DNA of 39,419 nucleotides from an uncultured Alphaproteobacteria bacterium (GTDB lineage Bacteria > Pseudomonadota > Alphaproteobacteria > Sphingomonadales > SMXR01). Each line of letters starts with the position of its first letter. The stretch's first letter is position 1. The notes under the pieces were generated by a model. The model did no database searches. It was not told where the DNA came from and was given only the letters and a program-made list of their open reading frames with translations. Made by a program: the position numbers and the translations under genes. The DNA lies in NCBI GenBank assembly GCA_937126915.1, contig CAKZLM010000056.1, forward strand, positions 1 through 39,419, read 5' to 3'. Positions 26,146-35,150 of the stretch are shown here, in pieces.

Positions 26146-26709
26146 TTACTCTTGAATATCCTCAGGCGCTAACGCATCTAAGTCAGCGGCTTTTTGCATG
26201 ATATAGGTTTGCAACTTGGTGCGGTCCTGTTCAGCGCGCATGCTAACCCGGGCCTTGGGGTCAACGCCCCTGGTTTTTAATGAGCTTATAAAATTGGTCA
26301 ATTGATCGCGCACCTGATCAAGACGTGACAGTTCTAACTGTGCATTCATCCATTTTGTGCGGGCCTTATTCGGCTCTGCAGCTACAAGCATCAAATCTTC
26401 CAAGCTATTCTCAAATATCATCTTCTGAGCGCCCAAAGTGGATTGAATTTTCTGCAACTCAAGACGCAATTGGCTCAACGCCGCATCATCAATCGGCTTT
26501 ATCGGCACATCGGTTTCTGGCATAGGAATGGGGTTGCCTTGCTGTGGTGCCTCACCTTCTTTCACACCCATCGACGGTGTTACCCCAGCAGAGAGATGCG
26601 AGTCTGGTTGCTGAAAACCATCAAACAGACTCGGCCATTCAGTGGTGAAAAACTGGTTACATCCGACAAGTAAGAGAGCAAGTGGTGTGATCATGATGAT
26701 TTTTTTCAT
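26146..26709 (-). CDS. Putative lipoprotein of unknown function
   Basis: The 187-aa protein has a lipoprotein signal, MKKIIMITPLALLLVGC, with a clear lipobox (LVGC, Cys17). A Pro/Gly-rich linker follows, then a helical, charged C-terminal half (about residues 75-187) with coiled-coil-like stretches, for example QLRLELQKIQSTLGAQKMIF. I do not recognise the family. It converges with the orphan histidine kinase gene, 31 bp apart, and no promoter partner is close. It is probably an envelope protein with a helical rod-like domain. Confidence 0.65.
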   Translation of the reverse strand: MKKIIMITPLALLLVGCNQFFTTEWPSLFDGFQQPDSHLSAGVTPSMGVKEGEAPQQGNPIPMPETDVPIKPIDDAALSQLRLELQKIQSTLGAQKMIFENSLEDLMLVAAEPNKARTKWMNAQLELSRLDQVRDQLTNFISSLKTRGVDPKARVSMRAEQDRTKLQTYIMQKAADLDALAPEDIQE

Positions 26710-26902
26710 AAAAATGCTGCTTTATTTGAAATTAGCTTCCCCCTTAACATTGTACATAATCCTATAATTTTCAAGGGTTTCCACCGATACGATAAATTAT
26801 TTTCAGGTTTTTTGCAGGAAACACTTGCATAAGTCTAATTTGTTGGTTAGTTTCCGCGCCGTTCAGCAATGATTTGTTGATTCACACTTGAAAAGTGATT
26901 GC

Positions 26903-26979
26903 GCGCTCGTAGCTCAGCTGGATAGAGCACTTGACTACGAATCAAGGGGTCGGGAGTTCGAATCTTCCCGAGCGCGCCA
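26903..26979 (+). tRNA. tRNA-Arg (anticodon ACG)
   Basis: The 77-nt cloverleaf has acceptor stem GCGCTCG with CGAGCGC. The D arm starts AGCTCAGCTGGATAGAGC. The anticodon stem-loop is CTTGACTACGAATCAAG with anticodon ACG, and the T arm contains GTTCGAATC. Discriminator G and CCA are encoded. A34 is normally deaminated to inosine by TadA, letting it read CGU, CGC and CGA. Confidence 0.97.
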
Positions 26980-27016
26980 TTTTTCTCTCCCAGCATTTTG
27001 ACTTATTGTGTGGTCT

Positions 27017-27475
27017 TCACGAAAATTGTGATAGCCATTTCTGCCCTTCTGACAGGCTTAAGACATCGGTCATTATCAGTGCTTTATTCTCTAAAAGCTG
27101 ATCTTTCCAAAGGCTGGAATTAACCTCTTCATAATGCTCTTCACTAACCACCGTAGCGATATATCTTAAGGGTGTTTCAGAAAGCAACCGTGGGAACTGT
27201 ACGGTCTTAATATAGTCTAGAACATCTGGTGAGAAAGCCCCTTTTACATGGTTCACTTGCACCATGACCTTGGCACATTGATAGTCCTTCATGGTTTTAA
27301 AGATAATATCCAACGCTTCAAATACGTGCTCGTCACCCTCTTCCGGGTTATATTCGAACCACTCATGAAGGATTATATGTTCTTTCGCCAAGTAAGAAAT
27401 GGTGACAACACCTTTCATCTCCAACAAAATAGAAGCAGAGTTTAAGATGTCTTCGTCTGTTTGTTGCAAGGTCAT
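27017..27475 (-). CDS. Unrecognised cytoplasmic protein, possibly STAS/SpoIIAA-like
   Basis: From the ATG at 27475 (GAGG lies 8 nt upstream) the protein is 152 aa. It begins MTLQQTDEDILNSASILLEM. It alternates beta strands and helices, with VVTISYLAKEHIILHEWF, VFEALDIIFKTMKDYQCAKVMVQVNH and PLRYIATVVSEEHYEEVNSS. This is the rhythm of STAS/SpoIIAA-like folds, but I do not recognise a family motif, so treat the fold as a guess. No signal peptide or membrane segment is seen. It is divergent from a small secreted-peptide gene and close to the hybrid kinase. A longer frame to 27559 is less likely. Confidence 0.5.
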   Translation of the reverse strand: MTLQQTDEDILNSASILLEMKGVVTISYLAKEHIILHEWFEYNPEEGDEHVFEALDIIFKTMKDYQCAKVMVQVNHVKGAFSPDVLDYIKTVQFPRLLSETPLRYIATVVSEEHYEEVNSSLWKDQLLENKALIMTDVLSLSEGQKWLSQFS

Positions 27476-27824
27476 GATTAGAACCTCAGCCTCACCTGAC
27501 AAGCCTTTGGAATTGCGCCATGTCTGGTTTAATAAATAGATACAATTCCAATATTTCAAACCTTATTAGAACAATATCTCCATAAAATTCCTCCCCCGCC
27601 CCATCTACGCTTTGCATGGTTTAGCACTTTATCGCCTAAAAACAGCCATTAATCGTAAATTTTGGGCTTAATCGCAGATTCTCCTTATTTTGTCTCAAAA
27701 CAATCGCACCACTGTCTTTTCCATGACATAGTCACATCATAAACAAAACACACCTGCCCAATGAGGCGGAGATAAACCAAACGACGACAGCGATAAATGA
27801 TCTAAGGATCAACGGAGACGACCC
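27476..27824. other. Divergent intergenic region before the small peptide gene
   Basis: No further gene is seen in these 349 bp. They must hold promoters for the minus-strand unknown protein and the plus-strand peptide, but I found no strong -35/-10 pair for either. A GGAG at 27814-27817 is the ribosome binding site of the peptide gene. Confidence 0.5.
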
Positions 27825-27968
27825 ATGGTATTCAGCACATTAAAGCAAGCGACCTTAAAAGCGTTTTTAACGATGGCAGTCGCCACCGCCTTCATTGGAG
27901 GCGTACAAGCCAATCAAACGGTTTGTATTGGTGACGCCTTTGTTAAAATTGTCAACCAAGACAAATAA
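27825..27968 (+). CDS. 47-aa probable secreted peptide
   Basis: An ATG at 27825 with GGAG 7 nt upstream opens a 47-codon frame ending in TAA. The N-terminus (MVFSTLKQATLKAFLTMAVA) and the next residues form a Sec-type signal: two lysines, a hydrophobic core, and VQA before a likely cleavage site. The mature part would be only 18 residues, NQTVCIGDAFVKIVNQDK, with one cysteine. A terminator follows about 120 bp later, so it has its own transcript. I know no homologue. The signal, ribosome binding site and terminator argue that it is real, but its small size leaves doubt. Confidence 0.55.
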   Translation: MVFSTLKQATLKAFLTMAVATAFIGGVQANQTVCIGDAFVKIVNQDK

Positions 27969-28086
27969 CAATATTGAGATCATAACCATTTAGCAGGTTA
28001 CCCCCTCTCATGTCCTAAAAAGGTTTTCAAAACGCCCTAGCCTGCTAGATATAAAGCTTTCTTACCAAAGAAAGTCTGCCCTCAAG

Positions 28087-28127
28087 CCAAACCTCAGGCC
28101 CCTCTCTGCCTGGGGTTTTGGTTTTTT
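28087..28127 (+). terminator. Rho-independent terminator after the peptide gene
   Basis: CAGGC (28095-28099) pairs with GCCTG (28108-28112), and the stem extends outward through CCAAACCT with one G.T pair and a bulge. The loop is 8 nt and six T's follow (28122-28127). It ends plus-strand transcription ahead of the convergent hybrid kinase. A second, smaller hairpin (28057-28063 with 28068-28074) lies upstream. Confidence 0.75.
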
Positions 28128-28148
28128 GGGAGGGGTGGGAGCTAAAAA

Positions 28149-30023
28149 TTATTCAGCTACCCAATTTTGAATGGTCGAATAAAACTGATCCACTTGGATG
28201 GGTTTGGTTAAAAAGGCATTCATGCCTGCATCAAAACATGCGTGACGCTCACTTTGAATTGCATGGGCCGTTAAAGCAACAATCGGGGTCTCTCTATGAG
28301 CCTCACCGGCCTCACCAGAACGAATTTTTTTAGTCGCCTCAATGCCATCCATTATTGGCATTTGTATATCCATCAAAATCAACTGATAGGCCTTACCAGA
28401 GCTATCGTTTTTAAGCTTGTCTAGGGCCTCTTGACCATTATTGGCCACCTCACAGCGCATCCCTCTTTTTTCAAGCATCAGGGCGGTCACTTGCTGGTTC
28501 ACAATCATATCTTCAACCAACAACACACTAATACCATCTTGACTAACAGAACGGCGCACATCATCAATCAGCGTTTTTCCATGATCGCCTTCATCAACCA
28601 TAGTTTGGCTGTTTTCAGCCACCGTCATGGGGATAGAAAGACTAATGCTGGTGCCTTCCATTTTGACACTGCGCATGGTGAAATCGGCCTTTAAAAGGGT
28701 TACCAAATTTTGACACGCCATTAATCCAAGACCCATCCCCTCGACATAAATTTCTCGAACGCCAGACTGGAAGGCATGGTTGATAAAGGCAACCTGCTCT
28801 TCAGACATGCCATAACCGGTATCGGTAAGAGTGATATTTAATGAGGCCGCGTGCCCATCCTTTTCAATATATGTGCTTGCTGTCAGTTCAATGCCGCCTT
28901 TGGGGGTATATTTCAGCGCATTATAAAGCAAATGATAAAGGATTTTTTGAACGGCATGCTTATCAAACTGAAAGGCGGAACCACTGGTCAGATCAAATTT
29001 TCGCGATAGATTAAGGCGCTTTTGTGCGGTACGAACCTCAAAATAATCAAAAACGTGATTAAGGAAAGGCTCTAATTCCACAACAGAAAGTTCTTTTTCA
29101 AAATCACCGGCGGTTAAGAGCGAGAAATCAACAATTTCAGTATAAATAAACAATAAATCCTCGGTGCAAAGAACCGCTGTATCAATGTCTTTTTGCTGCG
29201 ATTCTGTTAAATTGCCTTTGTCCATTAAATGAAGCGAACTTTTGATACCATTAATGGGCGTTCTCAATTCATGGTTCATCTTGGTCATGAACACATCTTT
29301 GGCAGAATTAGCCTGCTGAACTTTTTGTAGCAATTGTGTGGCATTTTTCTTTTGCAATTCAATTTGCTTAAAGTTCTGCAAAACCATCTTTTCCATCGGC
29401 CTAAAGATGTATAATAATTCAATGCACAAGGTTACAATGGTCAAGGCCCACAAAAACAACTCAAAGTTCCTAAGGCGAATCACTTGCTCAACACTGTTTT
29501 GTTCAAACATTTTTGTGGCTTGATCAAGCAATTTCAGCATGGTTTCTGTATTCGCTGACTGGAATGCAACGATTTGTCGGTCCGTCTTCGAAATATCAAG
29601 CCACTTTGACGCTGCTTCTATATAATTATCCGTTCTTTCATCTAGGGATGGTGTCCCTGTGAAATACAAGGAGGCTAGATTTTCAGCTAAATCAACCTCT
29701 CCCGGCTGTCGATCACGCTGCAATAAAAAATTGTGATTTTCTTCTAATCGCTCAATTGCGGCTCTTAGAATGACAATGTTGCGATCAATTAGGTTTTGAT
29801 TTTCAGCATTTTGTTCTGCTTTATACAAATCATTCAACTGAAATACATAGAGCGCAATTTTTTGTGACAACATCCGCTGTTGTCCAGCACGGTTCACATA
29901 CACGGCATCATCTTGGCTTTTTTCCAACTGAAAAAACACCAATAAGGTATAGCTCGTAATGATGGCAGCAATGGCAAAAAGGGCCAATAGATAACGCCGC
30001 CTAATGCGAAACAGTAAGTTCAC
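28149..30023 (-). CDS. Hybrid histidine kinase with PilJ-like sensor and receiver domain
   Basis: The 624-aa protein has TM1 (about residues 11-31). A periplasmic four-helix-type sensor (about 32-185) opens with NRAGQQRMLSQKIALYV, typical of type IV pili methyl-accepting (PilJ/NIT-like) sensors. TM2 is about 186-208. The H box is NHELRTPINGIKSSL with His about 251. The ATPase has N box YNALKYTPKGG and DTGYGMS/GLGL. The receiver (about 498-620) has the phospho-acceptor in LILMDIQMPIMDG (Asp about 552), and Lys in TKPIQ. No DNA-binding output or Hpt domain is present, so phosphotransfer must go to another protein. It stands next to the peptide gene, convergently. Confidence 0.9.
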   Translation of the reverse strand: MNLLFRIRRRYLLALFAIAAIITSYTLLVFFQLEKSQDDAVYVNRAGQQRMLSQKIALYVFQLNDLYKAEQNAENQNLIDRNIVILRAAIERLEENHNFLLQRDRQPGEVDLAENLASLYFTGTPSLDERTDNYIEAASKWLDISKTDRQIVAFQSANTETMLKLLDQATKMFEQNSVEQVIRLRNFELFLWALTIVTLCIELLYIFRPMEKMVLQNFKQIELQKKNATQLLQKVQQANSAKDVFMTKMNHELRTPINGIKSSLHLMDKGNLTESQQKDIDTAVLCTEDLLFIYTEIVDFSLLTAGDFEKELSVVELEPFLNHVFDYFEVRTAQKRLNLSRKFDLTSGSAFQFDKHAVQKILYHLLYNALKYTPKGGIELTASTYIEKDGHAASLNITLTDTGYGMSEEQVAFINHAFQSGVREIYVEGMGLGLMACQNLVTLLKADFTMRSVKMEGTSISLSIPMTVAENSQTMVDEGDHGKTLIDDVRRSVSQDGISVLLVEDMIVNQQVTALMLEKRGMRCEVANNGQEALDKLKNDSSGKAYQLILMDIQMPIMDGIEATKKIRSGEAGEAHRETPIVALTAHAIQSERHACFDAGMNAFLTKPIQVDQFYSTIQNWVAE

Positions 30024-30214
30024 CTAAACACCCTAAACATTCAAAGTTATTATGAATACACAGTACTCAATAAGTATTCACTTAAACTACACAACAATCA
30101 AAATAATATGACACAGATATGAAAAAAATATTACGATAACACCCTTTTAACAGGGGCCACAACCCCACAAAAATAATACTTAGCTTATTTTAAAAGCAAA
30201 ACAACTATGAAAGA

Positions 30215-31813
30215 TTAATTTTTTACAGTCTCAGGTTGTGGCATTGGTTTTCTTGGCAACAACCCATCCATTTCAGATGTGTGATATAAAAAGCTGGCCA
30301 TAATAACCGCGGCTTGCTTCAAATCCTTCTCATAAACATGATCAAACATATCCAACTGGGTATGATGCAGCCTGGATGAATAATCCAACGGGTCTTGAAT
30401 AAACTGGAAACCCGGCAAACCGACAGCGTCAAAAGCCAAGTGATCCGTACCCCCTGTGTTGTTTAGGGTCACTGTTTCAGCGCCTAAATCATGGAACGGT
30501 TCCAGCCATTTAGCAAAAATTGGCGCGGCAGCACTGTTGCCTTGGGCATAAATACCGCGGATTTTACCCGACCCATTATCCAAATTATAATAAGCACTAA
30601 ATTTGGCATACTGGTCAGTTGTCATAATTGGCCATTGGTTGAACTTACGCCAACTTATAGGTGCATCGGCCAAATCAGGGTCGTCGGATACAGGTCGGTC
30701 TGCATAATGCTGTGCGACATGTTGACGCGCCCCTATCAAGCCTTGTTCTTCACCCGACCAAAGGCCGATACGAATCGTTCTTTGGGGGGTATAATCAAGC
30801 GCTGATAAAATGCGCATAGCCTCCATCGCAACAGAAGACCCAGCGGCATTATCTACTGCGCCATCACCCAAATGCCAACTGTCCAAATGTGCGCCAATCA
30901 GCACGATCTCATCACTGGTACCGGGCAAATCAGCAAGTGTGTTATAGATAGTCGTGTCATCATCTGTGAAGGTCACCGACACATCCATACGCAGGCTAAC
31001 CTTTTCACCAGCCTTCATCAATCGATCAAGGCGGTTATAATGCTCGCGCGCTAATGAAACTGCTGGTAAGGGCGGGGTTTTACCCACTTGATAGCTATAA
31101 CCGCTGGCATCCGACATCATCGCGCCGCGGCGGCTGGAGCGAACCATCGCCAATGCCCCTTCATCGACATAAAATTGATCAAGTTTTTCTTGGAACTGCA
31201 TGCGTTTTAAGCGCGCCTTAATCCCACGACTGCGGCTGACCCCTGCTGGCACGCGATAGTTGCTGCGGGCTTTCAAACCTTCCTCATCAAGGCGTCTAAA
31301 GAAATTATTATTGGGATCATCATCATTAATAGTACGCGCAGGGCTTACCATCAAAATTTTACCTTTAAGCTTGCCCTTATATTTTTCCATATCTTGGGCA
31401 TTATTAATGGTTACCCTGATCACGTCACCCTCAACCACGCCGTTGGTACCGGGGTGCCAGCTAACCGGATAAGCCTGTAATTGCACTTCACGCGGAGAAA
31501 CCATATGAACCATGGTATAATTAGAATGCCAACCACGACCAAAATCATGGGCTTCTAGGCGCGCATTTTGAAGGCCCCATTGGGTTAATTTATCCCGTGT
31601 CCATTCATTGGCCTGTTTCATTTGTGGACTGCCAGATAAGCGGGGACCAATAACATCGGTTAAATGCTGGATGGTTTTCATCACTTGGGAACGGTTAAAG
31701 CCTTCATCCCTAATTTTAGCAACCATGTCCCAATTTACATCGGTGCCATCTGCCATCGCAGGCGTGGCAATCAATGCCGCAGCTGCAATCGCCAACAACC
31801 TTACTTTAACCAT
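30215..31813 (-). CDS. Secreted M28-family zinc metallopeptidase
   Basis: From the ATG at 31813 (GGGAG 8 nt upstream) the protein is 532 aa. A Sec signal peptide MVKVRLLAIAAAALIATPAMA is cut before DGTDV. A protease-associated-type insert is followed by the M28 core: GAHLDSWHLGDGAVDNAAGS (His and Asp zinc ligands), LWSGEEQGLIGARQHV (catalytic and metal Glu), YNLDNGSGK and GGTDHLAFDAVGLPGFQFIQ (His ligand). M28 enzymes are aminopeptidases or carboxypeptidases such as PGCP. A longer frame adds ten residues. Activity is most likely periplasmic or secreted. Substrate is unknown. Confidence 0.88.
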   Translation of the reverse strand: MVKVRLLAIAAAALIATPAMADGTDVNWDMVAKIRDEGFNRSQVMKTIQHLTDVIGPRLSGSPQMKQANEWTRDKLTQWGLQNARLEAHDFGRGWHSNYTMVHMVSPREVQLQAYPVSWHPGTNGVVEGDVIRVTINNAQDMEKYKGKLKGKILMVSPARTINDDDPNNNFFRRLDEEGLKARSNYRVPAGVSRSRGIKARLKRMQFQEKLDQFYVDEGALAMVRSSRRGAMMSDASGYSYQVGKTPPLPAVSLAREHYNRLDRLMKAGEKVSLRMDVSVTFTDDDTTIYNTLADLPGTSDEIVLIGAHLDSWHLGDGAVDNAAGSSVAMEAMRILSALDYTPQRTIRIGLWSGEEQGLIGARQHVAQHYADRPVSDDPDLADAPISWRKFNQWPIMTTDQYAKFSAYYNLDNGSGKIRGIYAQGNSAAAPIFAKWLEPFHDLGAETVTLNNTGGTDHLAFDAVGLPGFQFIQDPLDYSSRLHHTQLDMFDHVYEKDLKQAAVIMASFLYHTSEMDGLLPRKPMPQPETVKN

Positions 31814-31937
31814 ATGTTTAGCTCCCTTTTTACTGTAGTTCATTACATCTTAACCAAAAAAAATCATTTGTGAAATGATTTGACCATCCTGCCACTTGCC
31901 TCCTAAAGTAAGGGCAAGAATTTAGGGAGCATTTGAC

Positions 31938-32699
31938 GTGACAAACACACAAAAACATGCCGTCATCACGGGCGGTGGCAGCGGCATTGGCCTTGCCATT
32001 GCCAAAGCGTTTGATCAGGAAGGCATCAAAACCAGCATCATTGGCCGCCATATGGAGCGCTTGCAAGAAGCCGCTGCGACCATGAAGCATTCTAACCCCT
32101 ATCAATTAGATGTGACCGAACCAGGCAATGTGATGTCGGTTGTTGCCCTTATTGAACAACAACAAGGCCCGATTGACATTTTGGTTAATAATGCTGGTGC
32201 CGCCAGCACCGCACCCTTTCAAAAGATGTCTTATGATCGCTGGCAAAAGATGATCAATGTTAATTTAAATGGCACCTTTTTGATGACCCAAAATGTGCTG
32301 ATGACCATGGCCCAGCGCGGTGTTGGACGCATCATTAATATTGCCAGCACGGCGGGGCTAAAGGGTTATGGCTACAGCAGTGCCTATTGCGCTGCCAAAC
32401 ACGGCGTTATTGGTTTAACAAAAGCGTTGGCATTGGAATTGGCGCGCACCAAAATAACCGTTAATGCGATTTGTCCCGGCTTTACCGATACCGACATTGT
32501 CGAAGACGCCATTGACAACATTGTTAAAAAAACCGACCGCAGCCGGGAAGAGGCCTTGGGTGAGTTGGTCAAATACAACCCACAAAAACGACTTATCCAA
32601 CCGAAAGAGGTGGCTGAAACCGTGTTGTGGTTATGCAGCCCCCAATCCAGATCTATTACCGGGCAATCGATTGCGGTTGCTGGTGGCGAAATTATGTAA
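31938..32699 (+). CDS. SDR-family NAD(P)-dependent oxidoreductase
   Basis: The 253-aa classical short-chain dehydrogenase has TGGGSGIG (about residues 11-18) for cofactor binding, NNAG (about 86-89), catalytic Ser in NIASTAG, and YXXXK as AYCAAKHG. The C-terminal VAGGEIM closes the fold. The GTG start has AGGGAG upstream. It is the first gene of a plus-strand operon with a crotonase, an acyl-CoA dehydrogenase and a Rid-family gene, so a 3-hydroxyacyl-CoA dehydrogenase role is likely. The same set occurs in 2-aminobenzoyl-CoA type clusters as I remember them; the substrate here is not proven. Confidence 0.9.
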   Translation: MTNTQKHAVITGGGSGIGLAIAKAFDQEGIKTSIIGRHMERLQEAAATMKHSNPYQLDVTEPGNVMSVVALIEQQQGPIDILVNNAGAASTAPFQKMSYDRWQKMINVNLNGTFLMTQNVLMTMAQRGVGRIINIASTAGLKGYGYSSAYCAAKHGVIGLTKALALELARTKITVNAICPGFTDTDIVEDAIDNIVKKTDRSREEALGELVKYNPQKRLIQPKEVAETVLWLCSPQSRSITGQSIAVAGGEIM

Positions 32700-32720
32700 A
32701 TTTAGGGAGTATTCCAACCA

Positions 32721-33533
32721 ATGTTTGATCCATTAACCTTTCAGCCTGAGCATTTTTTATGGGACTTTGCCGATGGCATTGCCAAAATTCGCCTCAATCG
32801 ACCTGATCGCAAAAACCCCCTCACCTTAGAAAGCTATGCCGAATTGCGTGATACGTTTCGCGCCCTTTGTTATGCCAAAGAGGTGAAGGTGGTGGTGTGG
32901 CTGCCCAATGAAAATAACTTTTGTTCGGGCGGTGATGTCCATGACATTATCGGTCCGCTGGTCAAGATGGACATGCCAGAATTGCTTGATTTCACCCGCA
33001 TGACAGGTGACTTGGTCAAAGCCATGCGCGGCTGCCCTCAACCGATCATTGCTGCGGTGGATGGCATTTCAGCGGGCGCAGGGGCCATTGTGCCCATGGC
33101 ATCAGACCTTCGCCTTGCCACCCCTGACGCCAAAACATATTTTTTGTTTAACCGTGTTGGTCTTGCAGGATGTGACATGGGAGCCTGTGCCATTTTACCC
33201 CGAATCATTGGGCAGGGACGCGCCTCAGAATTGCTATACCTTGGCCGTGGCATGACCGCAGAAGAAGGTTTCAACTGGGGCTATTTCAATGCCCTGCACG
33301 ACCCTGATACCCTTGAAGACGCGGCCCTTAACATGGCTAGTCGCATTGCCACTGGGCCAACCTTTGCCAATGGCATGACCAAAAACCAGTTAAACATGGA
33401 ATGGGATATGAGCCTAGACACCGCCATTGAGGCCGAGGCCCAAGCGCAAGCCATTTGCATGCAAACCAAAGACTTTGAGCGTGCCTACCATGCCTTTGTT
33501 AATAAAGAAAAACCCATTTTTAAAGGCGACTAA
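32721..33533 (+). CDS. Crotonase-fold protein without the usual catalytic glutamates
   Basis: The 270-aa protein is in the enoyl-CoA hydratase/isomerase family: [17 protein letters not shown], the oxyanion-hole segment [11 protein letters not shown], and [20 protein letters not shown]. Hydratases have glutamates in GGGCE and PEIxLG; here the positions read GAGAIV and NRVGLAG, so neither Glu is present. An Asp in GCDMGAC lies close by and may take over. It therefore may be a hydrolase, decarboxylase or ring-opening enzyme rather than a simple hydratase. It follows the SDR gene by 21 bp and precedes the acyl-CoA dehydrogenase by 34 bp. Confidence 0.85.
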   Translation: MFDPLTFQPEHFLWDFADGIAKIRLNRPDRKNPLTLESYAELRDTFRALCYAKEVKVVVWLPNENNFCSGGDVHDIIGPLVKMDMPELLDFTRMTGDLVKAMRGCPQPIIAAVDGISAGAGAIVPMASDLRLATPDAKTYFLFNRVGLAGCDMGACAILPRIIGQGRASELLYLGRGMTAEEGFNWGYFNALHDPDTLEDAALNMASRIATGPTFANGMTKNQLNMEWDMSLDTAIEAEAQAQAICMQTKDFERAYHAFVNKEKPIFKGD

Positions 33534-33567
33534 ACCCTCTTACGATTAAGGCAAGGACAGTTCACTT

Positions 33568-34749
33568 ATGGCAGATACAACATTTCGACATTGGCCGTTT
33601 TTTGAGGACCATCACCGCACGCTGGCAGAAAACCTGCATCAATGGTGCCGTGATACCTTGGTGCCCTACCTCGACAAAAAAGACCCGCACGGTGATGTCG
33701 ACCAAGCCTGTCGTGACATTTTAAAAATGCTGGGCGATGGCGGCTGGACCCAATACGCCGTTCCCGCAGGTTACGGCGGTGCTTTGCCAGACTTAGATGT
33801 CAGGTCGCTTTGTCTTATTCGTGAAACCTTGGCTTATTATTCAGGTTTGGCTGACTTTGTCTTTGCCATGCAAGGGCTTGGCTCTGGCACCATCAGCCTG
33901 TTTGGCAATGAAGAAATAAAGCAGTTTTATCTGCCAAAAGTAGCCAGTGGTGAACGCTGCGCTGCCTTTGCCCTTACTGAGCCAGAAAGCGGTTCTGACG
34001 TGGCCACCACCCGCATGACGGCAACCCGTGAGGGCGACCATTTTGTGTTGAAAGGGCAAAAAACCTTCATCAGCAATGGCGGCATTGCTGACCAATATGT
34101 GGTATTTGCCAGAACCGGCGAGGCACCAGGCGCTAAGGGACTAAGCGCCTTTGTGGTGGATGCCACTTGTGAAGGCCTAAGCGTGACCGAACGTATTGAG
34201 GTGATGGCTCCGCATCCGCTAGCCACGCTTGATTTTGAGAATTGCCGCATTCCTGCCAATCAGCAATTAGGTGACGGTGGCAGTGGTTTTAAAGCGGCAA
34301 TGGCAACCTTGGATATTTTCCGCTCCACTGTGGGGGCCGCTGCCTTGGGGTTAGCAAGACGCGCCCTTGACGAGGCCACCACGCGTACCAACCAACGTCA
34401 TTTGTTTGGCAATCAATTGCACCAATTACAAATGGTGCAAGGCATGTTAGGTGAAATGGCCTTAGACGTGGATGCATCCGCCCTGCTTATTTACCGTGCG
34501 GCATGGACAAAGGATGTGCAAAAAGGCCGCGTCACCCGTGAAGCTGCCATGGCCAAATTATTTGCCACCGACCAAGCCCAACAGGTGATTGATAAGGCCG
34601 TGCAATTGTTTGGCGGGATGGGTGTCGTTTGCGGCGTTAAAGTCGAAGAATTATATCGTGAAATTCGCGCTCTTCGCATTTATGAGGGGGCCAGCGAGGT
34701 GCAAAAAGTTGTTATCGCACGCAGCCACCTTGCCAATCATCAGGAGTAA
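33568..34749 (+). CDS. Acyl-CoA dehydrogenase
   Basis: The 393-aa protein has the acyl-CoA dehydrogenase fold. The N-terminal helical domain precedes the FAD-contacting [14 protein letters not shown], then KTFISNGG, and the C-terminal helices with GGMGVV and [16 protein letters not shown], where the Glu in YEGAS is the usual catalytic base. It oxidises acyl-CoA to enoyl-CoA with electrons passed to ETF. AAGGAC lies before the ATG. It is the third gene of the operon, and the Rid gene starts 5 bp after its stop. Confidence 0.95.
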   Translation: MADTTFRHWPFFEDHHRTLAENLHQWCRDTLVPYLDKKDPHGDVDQACRDILKMLGDGGWTQYAVPAGYGGALPDLDVRSLCLIRETLAYYSGLADFVFAMQGLGSGTISLFGNEEIKQFYLPKVASGERCAAFALTEPESGSDVATTRMTATREGDHFVLKGQKTFISNGGIADQYVVFARTGEAPGAKGLSAFVVDATCEGLSVTERIEVMAPHPLATLDFENCRIPANQQLGDGGSGFKAAMATLDIFRSTVGAAALGLARRALDEATTRTNQRHLFGNQLHQLQMVQGMLGEMALDVDASALLIYRAAWTKDVQKGRVTREAAMAKLFATDQAQQVIDKAVQLFGGMGVVCGVKVEELYREIRALRIYEGASEVQKVVIARSHLANHQE

Positions 34750-34754
34750 AGATC

Positions 34755-35150
34755 ATGACACGTCAAATTTTATTACCAGAAGGTTGGCCGCGCCCAAAAG
34801 GCTATTCCAACGGCATCGCAACATCAGGTGGCACCACCATCTATGTGGCAGGCCTAATTGGTTGGAATGAAGAAGAAGTGATTGTTAGTGACAAAATGAC
34901 CGATCAATTTCGCCAAACCTTACTGAATATTAAAGCGGTATTAGCAGAAGCCAAAGCAGGCCCTGAACACATGGTGAGGATGACGTGGTATATCACCAGC
35001 CGACAAGAATATTTGGATAATTTGCGCGAAATGGGCGCCATTTACCGCGAGGTTATGGGCAAAAACTATCCCACCATGGCCTGCGTTGAAGTATCGGCAT
35101 TGATGGAAAGCAAGGCCAAAATTGAAATAGAAACCACAGCCGTGGTTTAA
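34755..35150 (+). CDS. Rid-family (YjgF/L-PSP) protein lacking the catalytic Arg
   Basis: The 131-aa protein has the Rid fold: IYVAGLIGW, FRQTLLNIKAVLAEAKAGPEHMVRMTWYITS, and a C-terminal VEVSALMESKAKIEIETTAVV. RidA deaminates reactive enamines and needs the Arg in the PxRxxVEV motif. Here that motif reads YPTMACVEV, with Met at the Arg place, so it belongs to the non-RidA Rid subgroups and may have another activity, possibly in imine or 2-amino-acyl-CoA hydrolysis. It is the last gene of the operon, and its stop abuts the stop of the convergent binding-protein gene. Confidence 0.9.
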   Translation: MTRQILLPEGWPRPKGYSNGIATSGGTTIYVAGLIGWNEEEVIVSDKMTDQFRQTLLNIKAVLAEAKAGPEHMVRMTWYITSRQEYLDNLREMGAIYREVMGKNYPTMACVEVSALMESKAKIEIETTAVV

